DNA from: an uncultured Thermomicrobiales bacterium
GTDB lineage: Bacteria > Chloroflexota > Chloroflexia > Thermomicrobiales > UBA6265
DNA length: 13,450 nt
Direction of reading: 5' to 3'
Assembly: GCA_902806375.1 (NCBI GenBank)
Contig: CADCWK010000003.1
Location: forward strand, 1-13,450
In this document: positions 1 to 7,353 of the stretch, one piece after another
How the letters are laid out: every line of letters begins with the position of its first letter
How positions within the stretch are numbered: the first letter of the stretch is position 1
The notes under the pieces: model-generated
Databases searched by the model: none
Seen by the model: the letters and a program-made list of their open reading frames with translations, nothing else
Told to the model about the DNA's origin: nothing
Made by a program: the position numbers and the translations under genes

Positions 1-1
1 C

Positions 2-160
2 CAGGAGCCGCACAACGCCGTGGCCGACGACGGCAGCTTCGGCACGGCGTTCCTGAACAACGGTGGCAGCGAGTCCGTCACCTTCGACGAGCCGGGCACC
101 TATCCGTACGTCTGCACGCTCCACGCGGGCATGATGCAGGCCGTTGTCGTCGTCACGTAG
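2..160 (+). CDS. Cupredoxin (plastocyanin/azurin-like), C-terminal part
   Basis: This is the last 52 residues of a reading frame that enters from the left edge and ends with TAG. It shows the C-terminal half of a type-1 copper site: a His in 'EPHNAV' near the start, then 'YVCTLHAGM' close to the end. That gives the Cys-x2-His-x2-Met spacing of plastocyanin-type cupredoxins. Proteins of this family are small periplasmic or extracellular electron carriers, or copper-binding domains of larger secreted proteins. Only the C-terminus is visible, so the signal peptide and any additional domains cannot be judged. The Gly-rich turn and 'VTFDEPGTYPYVC' strand before the Cys are typical of the fold. The family assignment is firm; the physiological partner is unknown. 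Confidence 0.88.
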   Translation, partial: QEPHNAVADDGSFGTAFLNNGGSESVTFDEPGTYPYVCTLHAGMMQAVVVVT

Positions 161-219
161 GTACCGGGCAGACAGCCGGCTGCTGGGTAACGCGACGGGT
201 TCTTCTTTACCATCCCTCA

Positions 220-255
220 GGACAGGGCCGGTGCCATATGGCACCGGCCCTGTCC
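220..255. terminator. Perfect 36-bp palindrome, probable terminator of the cupredoxin gene
   Basis: A perfect inverted repeat with no spacer: 16 bp on each side of a self-complementary ATAT centre (CCATATGG). It lies 60 nt after the cupredoxin stop and about 160 nt before gene P1. As RNA it would form a 16-bp GC-rich stem with a 4-nt loop. No T-tract follows on either strand, so it is not a textbook intrinsic terminator. Its 26-bp core closely matches the palindrome at 4833-4862. Confidence 0.6.
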
Positions 256-417
256 CGTCCCGTCCCGCCGGTCCAACCTGGGAACTGTCCCGTCACCCGC
301 CACGTCATCCCAGCGATGAGCGCCATGGACACGTGCACCCGTGTCCGGTGGCGACCGGTGTCGCACCGTGGCGAGGGCCAGGGTGTCGCAGGCATGGGCA
401 GGGGAATGAGGATCATG

Positions 418-2118
418 ATGGGATGGGGACGACGGGCGCTCCGGGTCGCGGCGGTCATGGCGATGACCATCGGCGGGCTGTCATCGGCCGACATGCCGGC
501 GACGGCCCAGACGCGGACCGACACGGCGTTCTCCAGTACCCACGGGGAACTGGGCTCCTGGTCCGTCGCCTGGGACAGCGACGACTGGACGAAGAACGAG
601 GACGCCGCCGAGGGCACCGAGATCGATCTGATCCTTGAGCGCGACGGAACGTTCGTCCATTTCTATGAAGTCGTCGATGCCGCCGACGCCGCGACCTGCC
701 TCGCCGACATCGTCCCCTTCGTGGAGGGCGAGATCGGTCTGACCGATTCCGAACCCCTGCTCGATGACGATGGCGAGCCGGTCGGTCTGGTCACGGATAT
801 CAATAGCCGGGAGGTCCGGACGGTCTCCGGTGAGGTCGGCGGCGACGACTTCGACGGCTTCGGGTATTCCAGTTGCTGGGAGATCGAGGCCGGGGAGACC
901 GCCATCTTCGCCACCGCCGTCACCACGGCGGCCGCCGCCGAAGATGACCTGCCGCTGCTCGACGACCTGTTCGCCGAGGTCAGGACCTACGTCGACGGCG
1001 AGGAGATCACCGGCGACGCGACTGGTGACGCGACACCTGAGCCAGCGAATCGGGACGAGGACGCGACGGCCACCGGCGCCGACGAGGACGCCGGGACCTA
1101 CGTCAGCCCGACCTTCGGTTTCTCGACTGCCTGGGACCCCGACGCCTGGACTGTTGAGCGTGAGTCGGTCAGTGAAGACGGCGCCGACCGAGACCTCATC
1201 CGTCTCGACGAGACCGATGGCTCCAGCATCCTGTTCTTCGAGGGCGGGACCACCTGGGACGGCGACCTCGACGAGTGCCTGACGCAACTGCTCACTGATC
1301 TCGACGTCGACCCGGATGAGGCCGAGCCGCTCGAGGACCCGGAGACCGGCGACGCCTTCGCGATCGATGACGACGACCGCCTCGCCGCCGGGTACCTCGG
1401 TACCCTCACCCGTGACAACGATGACGAGATCGTCAGCGTCGTCTACGTCGTGGCCTGCGAGCGCCTGGACGACGACCTCATCGTCGGCGTGTCCCACGTC
1501 AGCGACGAGGACGAGCGGTACTTCACGGAGGACTATCCGCTGTTCGAGGAGATCCTGGACAACACCGCGGCGCCGGGGACGGACGACGCACCTGACGGGA
1601 CCGGGACGCCAGACGCCGCCGCTACCTCGACCGGTGACGGCGCCTCCGGAGCCGAAGGACTGGGCTCGTACCTCAGCCCGACCTACGGGTACACCCTGGA
1701 ATGGGACCCGGCCTACTGGATGCCGCTCGGTCAGTCGAGCGGTGGCGGGACCGACGTGCTGACCCTGGTCGCGGCTGACCTCTTCGCCAACGTGGTCGGC
1801 TATGAGACCGTGGACGGAGACATCGAGACCTGCCTGGATGACTTCATCGCGATCACACAGGAGGAATCGCCCGATGCGGCGATCCTCGATGGCGACGACG
1901 GGCCCGGCGTCACCACCAGCGACGATGGTCGGCAACTGACGGCGCTCGTCGCGGCGCCCACTGGCGATGGCGTCGAAGTCTCCTTCGTGTACTGCGTCGC
2001 CATCGCCGATGGAGCCGCCGTCCGCCTCTCGATCACGGGCGACGCCGACGCCCTGGACGCGGAGAGCGACGCGATCGACACGCTGGTCGCGGGGCTCGTC
2101 GTCCCGCCAGCCGGATAA
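418..2118 (+). CDS. P1: secreted three-domain (A-B-C) acidic protein, unknown function
   Basis: I do not recognise a named family. The 566-residue product begins with a signal peptide (Arg-rich start, hydrophobic stretch 'VAAVMAMTIGGLSSA', cleavage probably after 'ATAQ' near residue 31). Three related domains follow: A about residues 35-196, B about 222-395 (opening 'DEDAGTYVSPTFGF'), and C about 416-566 (opening 'GSYLSPTYGYTLEW'). Acidic, Thr/Pro/Ala-rich linkers join them. Each domain starts with an S/P-x-x-G-[FY]-x-x-x-WD pattern and carries two cysteines. It is the longest and most complete member of the six-gene array, so it may resemble the ancestral architecture. The start is uncertain: ATG codons at 394, 406, 415 and 418 are all in frame. 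I chose 418 because GAGG lies 6 nt upstream. Stop is TAA, the only one among these genes. There is no membrane anchor after the signal peptide. Confidence 0.85.
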   Translation: MGWGRRALRVAAVMAMTIGGLSSADMPATAQTRTDTAFSSTHGELGSWSVAWDSDDWTKNEDAAEGTEIDLILERDGTFVHFYEVVDAADAATCLADIVPFVEGEIGLTDSEPLLDDDGEPVGLVTDINSREVRTVSGEVGGDDFDGFGYSSCWEIEAGETAIFATAVTTAAAAEDDLPLLDDLFAEVRTYVDGEEITGDATGDATPEPANRDEDATATGADEDAGTYVSPTFGFSTAWDPDAWTVERESVSEDGADRDLIRLDETDGSSILFFEGGTTWDGDLDECLTQLLTDLDVDPDEAEPLEDPETGDAFAIDDDDRLAAGYLGTLTRDNDDEIVSVVYVVACERLDDDLIVGVSHVSDEDERYFTEDYPLFEEILDNTAAPGTDDAPDGTGTPDAAATSTGDGASGAEGLGSYLSPTYGYTLEWDPAYWMPLGQSSGGGTDVLTLVAADLFANVVGYETVDGDIETCLDDFIAITQEESPDAAILDGDDGPGVTTSDDGRQLTALVAAPTGDGVEVSFVYCVAIADGAAVRLSITGDADALDAESDAIDTLVAGLVVPPAG

Positions 2119-2154
2119 CACGGTCCCTCGCCGCCAACCCAGCAACCGCTCGTG

Positions 2155-2190
2155 ACACCGCCGACCAGGACCATCCCTGGCCGGCGGTGT
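2155..2190 (+). terminator. Hairpin downstream of P1
   Basis: A stem-loop: 9 bp perfect (2155-2163 with 2182-2190), one A/C mismatch, then 5 bp (2165-2169 with 2176-2180) around a 6-nt loop. It starts 37 nt after the P1 stop. There is no clear T-run after it, but position and stability favour a transcription end. The rest of the gap to P2 holds no gene that I can support. Confidence 0.5.
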
Positions 2191-2390
2191 CCGTCCGTTG
2201 GAAGGCTGGTCCCTAGTCTCCCGCCCGGTAATCCGGTTCCGGGCCACGGCGTGACGGGCAGGCGATCCCCTCCTCAAACTCTGGGGCGCGACCCATGCGA
2301 CGTGAGTCGTGTGTCGGCCGCCGGGTGGCGTGCCGACGCGCCACGTGGCCGGGCACCGAAGGGCTGCCCAGCCATCGAAGAGGAGAGACG

Positions 2391-3185
2391 ATGCCTCAGC
2401 GACTCGTTCCTGGACGGTCCCGCGATCTGATCCGGTCCTGGCCGTTCTCCGGTCACCTTCTCGTCGCCCTGGCCCTGGTGCTGGGTACGATGACCCTCGG
2501 TCTCCAGGCGACGGACGCCCGGACGGCGGCTCCGCCCGACCAGGGCGTCCACGTCGCGGGTTGGGCCATCAACGGGAGCGGCGAGGACGACTCCACACCC
2601 GGCGCGGACGAGGCCGCCACCCCAGTCGCGGACGATGACGCTACACCCGGCGCAGACGAGGGGACCCCGGTCGCGGGCGGCACACCTGCCGCTGGCGGGA
2701 GTGGGGTGGACGAGGACGCCGGAACCTACACCAGCCCGGCGTACGGGTACAGCCTGGCGTTCTCTCCGGATGACTGGCTGGTCCTCGGCGAATTGCAGGC
2801 CGCCGAGAACGCCGGTCGGGACCGCATCGATCTGACCAACGAAGACGAGACCAGTACGCTCCTGATCGAGGGCTCCGAGGAGTGGGCTGATACCGACGAG
2901 TGCGTCGACGTCCTGCTCGCGGAGATCGGCGTCGATCCCGCGATCATCGATCCCGTCGAGGATCCGGAGACGGGTGACACCTATGAGATCAGCGAGGATG
3001 GCCGTTCGGCGGTGGCCTACTCCGCTTCAGATGGCGACGAAGGGGCGACGGTCCTGATCGATTGTCGCCAAGACGAGGGCAGTGACGTAATCGTCGGCTT
3101 CACCAACCTGTCTCTCGAGTTCGAAGACTACTTCGGGGTCGCCTACCCGGCCGTCGAGGATATCCTGGACTCGCTGGAGTTCTAG
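2391..3185 (+). CDS. P2: secreted single-domain (B) acidic protein, unknown function
   Basis: A 264-residue product and the smallest of the array. The start ATG has a strong ribosome site (GAGGAGA, 4-5 nt upstream). An N-terminal signal peptide (residues about 1-43, hydrophobic core 'LLVALALVLGTMTLGL') is followed by a long linker (about 44-106) with repeated 'ATPVADDDATPGADEGTP' style segments. One B domain then runs from about residue 107 ('DEDAGTYTSPAYGYSLAF') to the end. The domain has the usual two cysteines ('DECVDVLL' and 'LIDCRQ') and the motif 'SEDGRSAVAY'. No A or C domain is present; the linker sits where A would be. The product is probably exported and soluble. The last 20 nt before the start resemble those of P4 (16 of 20 identical). 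Stop is TAG. Confidence 0.87.
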   Translation: MPQRLVPGRSRDLIRSWPFSGHLLVALALVLGTMTLGLQATDARTAAPPDQGVHVAGWAINGSGEDDSTPGADEAATPVADDDATPGADEGTPVAGGTPAAGGSGVDEDAGTYTSPAYGYSLAFSPDDWLVLGELQAAENAGRDRIDLTNEDETSTLLIEGSEEWADTDECVDVLLAEIGVDPAIIDPVEDPETGDTYEISEDGRSAVAYSASDGDEGATVLIDCRQDEGSDVIVGFTNLSLEFEDYFGVAYPAVEDILDSLEF

Positions 3186-3499
3186 AGGTCTTCGGCCCTC
3201 ATCGTGGCCCCGTTGCCATCCGGACGATCCCGTGAGGGGCCGACCGGATGGTGGCGGGGCCTCCCTGTGCCCGAGCGGATGACCGGGAGGTCAGCCCCCG
3301 GACAGGGCGCTGCGACGGCTACCCGCGCAGCGCCCCGGCCGCAACCACACGGTGGAACGGTGCTCCCGGAGTCACCGTGGCGAGACCGTGCCGTCCGGGA
3401 ACCAATCGCCTGCCCCCGTCGTTCTCTCTGCGTGAGCCTTTCACGCAGCCCTGTTTCGGCCTGGTCCCATCGGTGGACCCGCCGTCGAGAGGAACGACG
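3186..3499. other. Intergenic region between P2 and P3 (314 bp), no gene seen
   Basis: I see no gene of its own here. An imperfect stem at about 3192-3243 (ten pairs with one bulged G, then a second short helix) lies just after the P2 stop and could end its transcript. A second hairpin at 3305-3335 has a 10-bp perfect GC-rich stem and an 11-nt loop. A third inverted repeat lies at 3428-3448 and is listed separately. The P3 reading frame is open through most of this region, but base composition and the ribosome site put the real start at 3500. Confidence 0.5.
3428..3448. promoter_or_regulatory. Perfect inverted repeat upstream of P3 (candidate operator or 5' UTR hairpin)
   Basis: CTGCGTGA and TCACGCAG are separated by a 5-nt spacer (GCCTT), ending 51 nt before the P3 start. 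An 8-bp dyad with a 5-nt spacer is the usual geometry of a dimeric repressor site, but as RNA it would also form a small hairpin in the leader. The sequence alone does not decide between the two, and no second copy was found next to the other genes. Confidence 0.35.
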
Positions 3500-4783
3500 A
3501 TGCGATTCCGTCCCGGTCTCCGGCACCGCGGCCCCGCCCGGGCCGGCGTGTTCGCCCTTCGCACGACCGCCGCGGCCGCCATGCTGCTCGGCACGATGAC
3601 GGTCGGCATCAACGCCGCCGGCGCCCAGGCCGACGAGGACGCCGGCACCTACGAGAGCCCGACCTTCGGCTATACCCTGGAGTGGGACGCCGACCTCTGG
3701 AGCGTCGAGCTCGACGACGAAGCGTCCGACGACTACCCGCGTGACCTGCTCCAGCTCGAAGATGCGGACGGCACGACGGCCCTGTTCATCGAGGCATCCG
3801 AGGAGGACTGGTCCGATACCGATGCGTGCGTCGAGGGCCTGTTCGAGGAGATCGGCATCGACCCGGCCGACGGCGAGGCCGTCGAGGACGAGGACGGCGA
3901 GGTCTTCGAGGTCAGCGACGATGACCGCTCCCTGGCCGCCTACATCTTCGAGATCGAGCTCGAGGACGGCGAGACCCAGGATCAGGTCCGCCTGATCGAG
4001 TGCCGCGCCGACACGGACAGTGACCTGATCGTCGGCTTCACGGTCCTCAGTGGCATCGTCGACGACTACGCCGGGACCGGCTACCCCATGGTCGAGGAGA
4101 TCGCCGACAGCCTCGCATTCGCCGGTGGCGGCGGCAGCGATGACGACGACGCGACCGCGGAAGCCAGCGACGAGGACGACGCCACCGAGGAGGCTAGTGA
4201 CGACGCGACGGCCGAAGCGAGCGATGACGAGGACGCGACCGAGGAGGCCAACGACGAGGACGCGACCGAGGAGGCGACCGAGGAGGCCAGCGACGACGAT
4301 GCGGGAGGCGACACCGGGGTGGACGGCAGCTCCTATGTCAGCCCCACGTATGCGTACTCGCTCAGCTGGGACGAGGACGTCTGGACGGTCGAGGACGAGT
4401 CCAGCGAGGACGAGGTTGACTCCCTGACGCTGGAGTCCGACCTGCTGACGATGTACCTGGTCGGCTACAACAGTGGCGATGGCGACCCGGAGACGTGCCT
4501 CGACAACTACCTGACGGTGCTCGATGACCGGGGCGACGGCGATGCCGAGATCGTCGTCGGCGACGAGGGCGAGCTGATCTTCCCGAGCGAGGACGGGATG
4601 TCGCTGTCGGCGTACCTGTTCTACAGCGTGGACGGGGAGTCGTTCGCGAGCTATGTGACATGCATCACGCTGGACGACGAGAGCGTGATGGGGGTGGAGT
4701 TCACCGGAGCGCCGGACGTGCTGGCCGAGGACGCGGCCAGCGAGCAGATCAACGGCATCTTCGAGGACCTGTTCCTGGCCTAG
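3500..4783 (+). CDS. P3: secreted two-domain (B-C) acidic protein, unknown function
   Basis: A 427-residue product. ATG 3500 follows GAGAGGA by 6 nt. The signal peptide ends near 'INAAGAQ' (about residue 43). Domain B (about 45-208) opens with 'DEDAGTYESPTFGYTLEW' and contains 'DTDACVEGLF', 'SDDDRSLAAY' and 'LIECRADTDSD'. A strongly acidic linker (about 209-275) is made of near-repeats of 'DATEEASDDE'. Domain C (about 276-427) opens 'GSSYVSPTYAYSLSW', contains 'PETCLDNYLTV' and 'YVTCITLDD', and ends with the helix 'SEQINGIFEDLFLA'. The cysteine count is four, two per domain. The final 29 coding bases before the last few codons match a relic after gene P4. No catalytic motif or membrane anchor is visible, so a binding or surface role is only a guess. 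Stop is TAG. Confidence 0.88.
   Translation: MRFRPGLRHRGPARAGVFALRTTAAAAMLLGTMTVGINAAGAQADEDAGTYESPTFGYTLEWDADLWSVELDDEASDDYPRDLLQLEDADGTTALFIEASEEDWSDTDACVEGLFEEIGIDPADGEAVEDEDGEVFEVSDDDRSLAAYIFEIELEDGETQDQVRLIECRADTDSDLIVGFTVLSGIVDDYAGTGYPMVEEIADSLAFAGGGGSDDDDATAEASDEDDATEEASDDATAEASDDEDATEEANDEDATEEATEEASDDDAGGDTGVDGSSYVSPTYAYSLSWDEDVWTVEDESSEDEVDSLTLESDLLTMYLVGYNSGDGDPETCLDNYLTVLDDRGDGDAEIVVGDEGELIFPSEDGMSLSAYLFYSVDGESFASYVTCITLDDESVMGVEFTGAPDVLAEDAASEQINGIFEDLFLA
4124..4324 (+). repeat. Low-complexity acidic linker repeat inside P3
   Basis: This stretch encodes degenerate tandem units of the type 'DATxEASDDE', almost entirely Asp, Glu, Ala, Thr and Ser, with many GAC/GAG/GCG codons. It joins domains B and C and is expected to be disordered and highly negatively charged. 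Codon-level degeneracy among units suggests an old or slowly diversifying repeat, unlike the exact copies in P4. Confidence 0.75.
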
Positions 4784-4832
4784 GGCTCTCTCCGGAGAGG
4801 CATGCTGATCCCAGCTTCACTGCGAAACGACG

Positions 4833-4862
4833 CGGGGCCGATGCGATATCGCATCGGCCCCG
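4833..4862. terminator. Perfect 30-bp palindrome between convergent genes, probable bidirectional terminator
   Basis: A perfect spacer-less palindrome centred on GATATC: 15 bp on each side, 50 nt after the P3 stop and 40 nt from the end of the minus-strand gene that converges on it. The position fits a shared terminator. It lacks a T-run. The inner 26 bp equal 225-250 except at four positions, which are two compensatory pairs. Confidence 0.65.
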
Positions 4863-4901
4863 TCTCATGTCGTCGCGGACCCGGCCATCGCCGGGAGCGG
4901 T

Positions 4902-5501
4902 TCAGGCGCTCCGGACCATCAGTTCATGCGGGTCAGCGGGCCGGTCGGTGTTGGCCGAGAGGTCGGGTGGCGTCCGGATAGTCGGGTCGATGTCATGTGG
5001 CCGCTGGGAGCGATCGATCAGGTTGATCGACCGGGTGGTGTCCGTCCCGACGACGACCTGCATGGCTCGCGTCGTGGTCGCCAGCCGCTGGGAATACGAT
5101 CGGGCCCGGGCGGCGCTCTCCCTTGACTGGACCAGCAGGGTCCGCAGTGTCTCCAGACCGTGTTGCAGGTCGGTGGCCCGCATGGTCGCTCGCCAGACAT
5201 CGCGCGTGTACGGGGCGTCCTTGACCTGCCGGGCCAGTTCTTTCCGCTGCTCCGCCCGCCACTGCTCGATATCCTGGTCCACCGGCGGGACGACGGTCCG
5301 GGCGACGTGGGCCGCGACGGACTCCCAGCGGGCCCGCTCGGGGTCCGGCAGGTCGTCGAAGGTCCCGATCTCCTCCCGCTCGGCCTCCGTGAAGAAGGCG
5401 GCATACGCGATCGCCGCGAGGCTCGGCACGTCGGTGTCGGCATGGGTCGGGACGAGCCTGAATTCGGGTACGACCCGGTCACTGTTGTCGATATCGATCA
5501 T
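4902..5501 (-). CDS. Hypothetical cytoplasmic protein, helical, possible coiled coil
   Basis: A 199-residue product with no signal peptide or membrane segment; I do not recognise the family. The N-terminal part has the pattern 'IAYAAFFTEAEREEIGTFDDLP' (shown to residue P), followed by 'ERARWESVAAHV', a helix-rich arrangement common in small phage or hypothetical proteins. The middle (about residues 105-160) is a long helix-prone stretch rich in Leu, Arg, Ala and Gln that could be a coiled coil. I chose ATG 5501, with a weak purine site (GGACAGG) 8 nt upstream. A GTG at 5543 is in frame behind GGAGG, but the spacing is long and the added codons include the rare CTA. The gene runs against the P array and separates P3 from P4. 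Its composition (Arg and Thr rich, less acidic) differs from the neighbours. Stop is TGA. Confidence 0.7.
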   Translation of the reverse strand: MIDIDNSDRVVPEFRLVPTHADTDVPSLAAIAYAAFFTEAEREEIGTFDDLPDPERARWESVAAHVARTVVPPVDQDIEQWRAEQRKELARQVKDAPYTRDVWRATMRATDLQHGLETLRTLLVQSRESAARARSYSQRLATTTRAMQVVVGTDTTRSINLIDRSQRPHDIDPTIRTPPDLSANTDRPADPHELMVRSA

Positions 5502-5813
5502 GGTGGGGACCTGTCCTAGAATCGTCTTCGTGCGACGATCCACGCATGATCCGCACCTCCGCTCGCGGCCGCCGCCGGCTGGTCATGGCCCCGATCCCTG
5601 GGCGGCACCCGTATCCCGATCGGCGGTCCGCTGATATTCTGGGCCGGGATGCGCTGGGCGATATTGGGGTCCTCCGGGTGCGTCGTCGCCGCCCGGCGGT
5701 GGGGGCGGCGCCGGACACCTGGCAGCGTAATCCGTCGCGAGTTCCCGGAGCGTCCTCCCGATCCCTCGTTCACTGCGCCCATGCGGGTCGCTGGCCATCG
5801 AGAAGGAGACACC
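5502..5813. other. Divergent intergenic region between the minus-strand gene and P4 (312 bp)
   Basis: No gene is supported. It must contain the promoters of the minus-strand hypothetical gene and of P4, because these are transcribed away from each other. A GC hairpin (8 bp, 5687-5694 with 5703-5710) and G-runs are visible but have no clear meaning. AT-rich patches at 5632-5639 and 5671-5675 could be -10 elements, though I find no convincing -35 partner. The last 20 nt before P4 resemble the leader of P2. Confidence 0.45.
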
Positions 5814-7205
5814 ATGAGCGGTGAGCGTCCCGAGCCCATGTCCCGTTTCGGAGTGATCGGGCGGAGGAGCCTGACGGGAGCCCGTCTGCTCGCGACCTGC
5901 GCGATGCTCCTCGGCACGCTGACCGTCGGCCTGCAATCCGCTGGCGCGCAGAGCGGCGGCGACAGCTTCACCTACGATGAGGACGGCCTGGAGTGGTCCA
6001 TCGCCTGGGACGGCGACGTCTGGTCTGAGGGGGAATCCGAGTCGGCCGACCTGGCGCTGGAAGCCGAGGGCAGCTTCGCCCAGTTCGTCGTCCTGTCGCC
6101 GACCACCGAAGACCCGGCAGAGTGTCTGTCCAACGTCGTGCCGAACTTCGAGGAGGGTGCCGGGGCGATCGACGCCGCGCCGTTCGAGGACGACGACGGC
6201 GACCCGGTCGCGGATGAGACGGCGGAGTACGCTTACGAACTACGGACGATCACCCTCGATCTCGAGGAAGAGTTCGACGCCGACGTCGTCCATGTCTGCT
6301 ACGCGCTGGGCGATGACGCGCTGCTCTGGGGCATCGCGGTGGTCCCGGTCGATCTCGATGAACTCGACGCGGCCCTCGAGTTGTTCGATGGGGTCGAGAT
6401 CGCCGGGGAGCCGGTCGAGATCGGGCTTCCCGACATCGTCGGCGGCACGAGCGGCGGCACCGGAGACGAAAGCACCCCCGAGGCGTCCGACGAGGACGAG
6501 GACACCCCGGAGGCGTCTGAGGATGACGAGGACACCCCGGAGGCGTCTGAGGATGACGACGCTGGGAGTGGGGGCGACGGTGGCGCTGACTCGGGCGCCG
6601 ATGAGGACGCCGGGACCTACACCAGCCCGACCTTCGGGTACAGCATCGAGTGGGATGCCGATGCCTATACCGTCGAGGGCGAAGAGACGGTCGAGACCTA
6701 TCCGCTCGCCCGGGACTTCCTCTACCTCAGTAACGAGGAAGGGTCCAGCCTCCTGTTCGTCGAAGGGGCAGACGACTCCTGGTCCGACACCGACGACTGT
6801 GTCGCGACGCTGCTGGAGGAGATCAACGTCGATCCGGCGGACGGCGAGCTGCTCGACGACGCGAACGGCGACCCGTTCGAGATCAGTGACGACGACCGGT
6901 CCGCGGTCGCCTATCTGGTGACGGTGACGCTCGAGGATGGCGACGAATCGGACGAGATCGTCATGGTCGACTGCCGTCTCGATGCCGACAGCGACGTCAT
7001 CGTCGGCTTCACCAACCGGAGCGGTTTCGTCGACAGCTACATCGAGGACGACTATCCGGCCGTCGAGGAGATCATCGACAGCCTGACCTTTGGCGGTACC
7101 GGCGACGGGACGCCCGAGGCCAGCGACGACGAACCGTCCGATGACGCGGAGGCCAGCGACGAGGATGAGCCGTCTGATGACGCCGAAGCGAGCGACGACG
7201 AGTAG
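5814..7205 (+). CDS. P4: secreted A-B acidic protein, C domain lost
   Basis: A 463-residue product. ATG 5814 follows AAGGAGA by 5 nt. The signal peptide ends near 'LQSAGAQ' (about residue 45) and has the same 'MLLGTLTVG' core as P3. Domain A (about 50-209) opens 'GLEWSIAWDGDVW' and has cysteines in 'AECLSNVV' and 'VHVCYALG'. A repeat linker (about 210-262) precedes domain B (about 263-426), which opens 'DEDAGTYTSPTFGYSIEW' and has 'DDCVATLLEEI', 'SDDDRSAVAY' and 'MVDCRLDADSD'. The tail is an acidic 12-residue repeat cut off by TAG. Reading on in the same frame gives more linker and then the end of a C domain, so the protein looks truncated relative to an A-B-C ancestor. It probably still makes a stable two-domain product, since both domains are complete. 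Confidence 0.85.
   Translation: MSGERPEPMSRFGVIGRRSLTGARLLATCAMLLGTLTVGLQSAGAQSGGDSFTYDEDGLEWSIAWDGDVWSEGESESADLALEAEGSFAQFVVLSPTTEDPAECLSNVVPNFEEGAGAIDAAPFEDDDGDPVADETAEYAYELRTITLDLEEEFDADVVHVCYALGDDALLWGIAVVPVDLDELDAALELFDGVEIAGEPVEIGLPDIVGGTSGGTGDESTPEASDEDEDTPEASEDDEDTPEASEDDDAGSGGDGGADSGADEDAGTYTSPTFGYSIEWDADAYTVEGEETVETYPLARDFLYLSNEEGSSLLFVEGADDSWSDTDDCVATLLEEINVDPADGELLDDANGDPFEISDDDRSAVAYLVTVTLEDGDESDEIVMVDCRLDADSDVIVGFTNRSGFVDSYIEDDYPAVEEIIDSLTFGGTGDGTPEASDDEPSDDAEASDEDEPSDDAEASDDE
6468..6557 (+). repeat. Three tandem 30-bp units in the P4 linker
   Basis: Units at 6468-6497, 6498-6527 and 6528-6557 encode ESTPEASDED, EDTPEASEDD and EDTPEASEDD. The last two are identical at every base, including codon choice, which points to a recent slippage or unequal-crossover duplication. 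The number of units may vary between strains. Confidence 0.9.
7128..7199 (+). repeat. Two tandem 36-bp units in the P4 tail
   Basis: Units at 7128-7163 and 7164-7199 encode DEPSDDAEASDE and DEPSDDAEASDD with several synonymous differences, so the duplication is older than that at 6498-6557. A third, degenerate unit would begin at GAC GAG just before the TAG at 7203. Confidence 0.85.
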
Positions 7206-7295
7206 GCACCGGATGACCCCGAGCCAGGCGACGACGATGCGAGGGGCGACAGCGAGCAGATCAACGGCATCTTCGAGGGATTGATCGAACGGTAG
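7206..7295 (+). pseudogene. Relic of a C domain, in frame behind the P4 stop codon
   Basis: The P4 frame continues without interruption after TAG 7203-7205 to a second TAG at 7293-7295. It encodes acidic linker ('APDDPEPGDDDARGD') and then 'SEQINGIFEGLIER'. That ending matches the extreme C-terminus of P3 ('SEQINGIFEDLFLA') and, more loosely, that of P5 ('TEQIEGLLAGLRY'). Bases 7250-7278 are identical to 4738-4766 (29 nt). The roughly 130 residues that form the body of a C domain are missing. So either a deletion removed the domain and a point change then made the stop, or the tail was acquired by recombination with P3. It has no start codon or ribosome site of its own. Confidence 0.8.
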
Positions 7296-7353
7296 GGTGG
7301 TTCCGGACTGCCCATCCTCTCGCGGCTGACGAAACCCCGGTGCATTTCCTTTC

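Noticed and set aside
281..306. GGAAC-N17-CGTC, resembling an ECF-sigma promoter, upstream of P1
   Set aside because: Such short motifs occur by chance in this GC-rich context. The only similar pair, upstream of P3, has a different spacing (14 nt), and the other paralogues lack it.
238..417. Longer N-terminal version of P1 starting at 238
   Set aside because: It would begin inside the palindrome and put about 60 non-hydrophobic residues before the signal peptide; paralogues start close to theirs.
481..2277. Long open frame of 598 codons on the minus strand opposite P1
   Set aside because: It mirrors P1: Asp codons (GAC/GAT) read as Val/Ile on the other strand and few stops arise at this GC. 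It has Val/Gly/Arg-rich monotone composition, no family motifs and no signal peptide.
3248..3499. Longer N-terminal version of P3 starting at 3248
   Set aside because: The start at 3500 has a clear ribosome site and puts the signal peptide at the N-terminus as in P4. The extension is Arg/Pro-rich and shows no similarity to the others.
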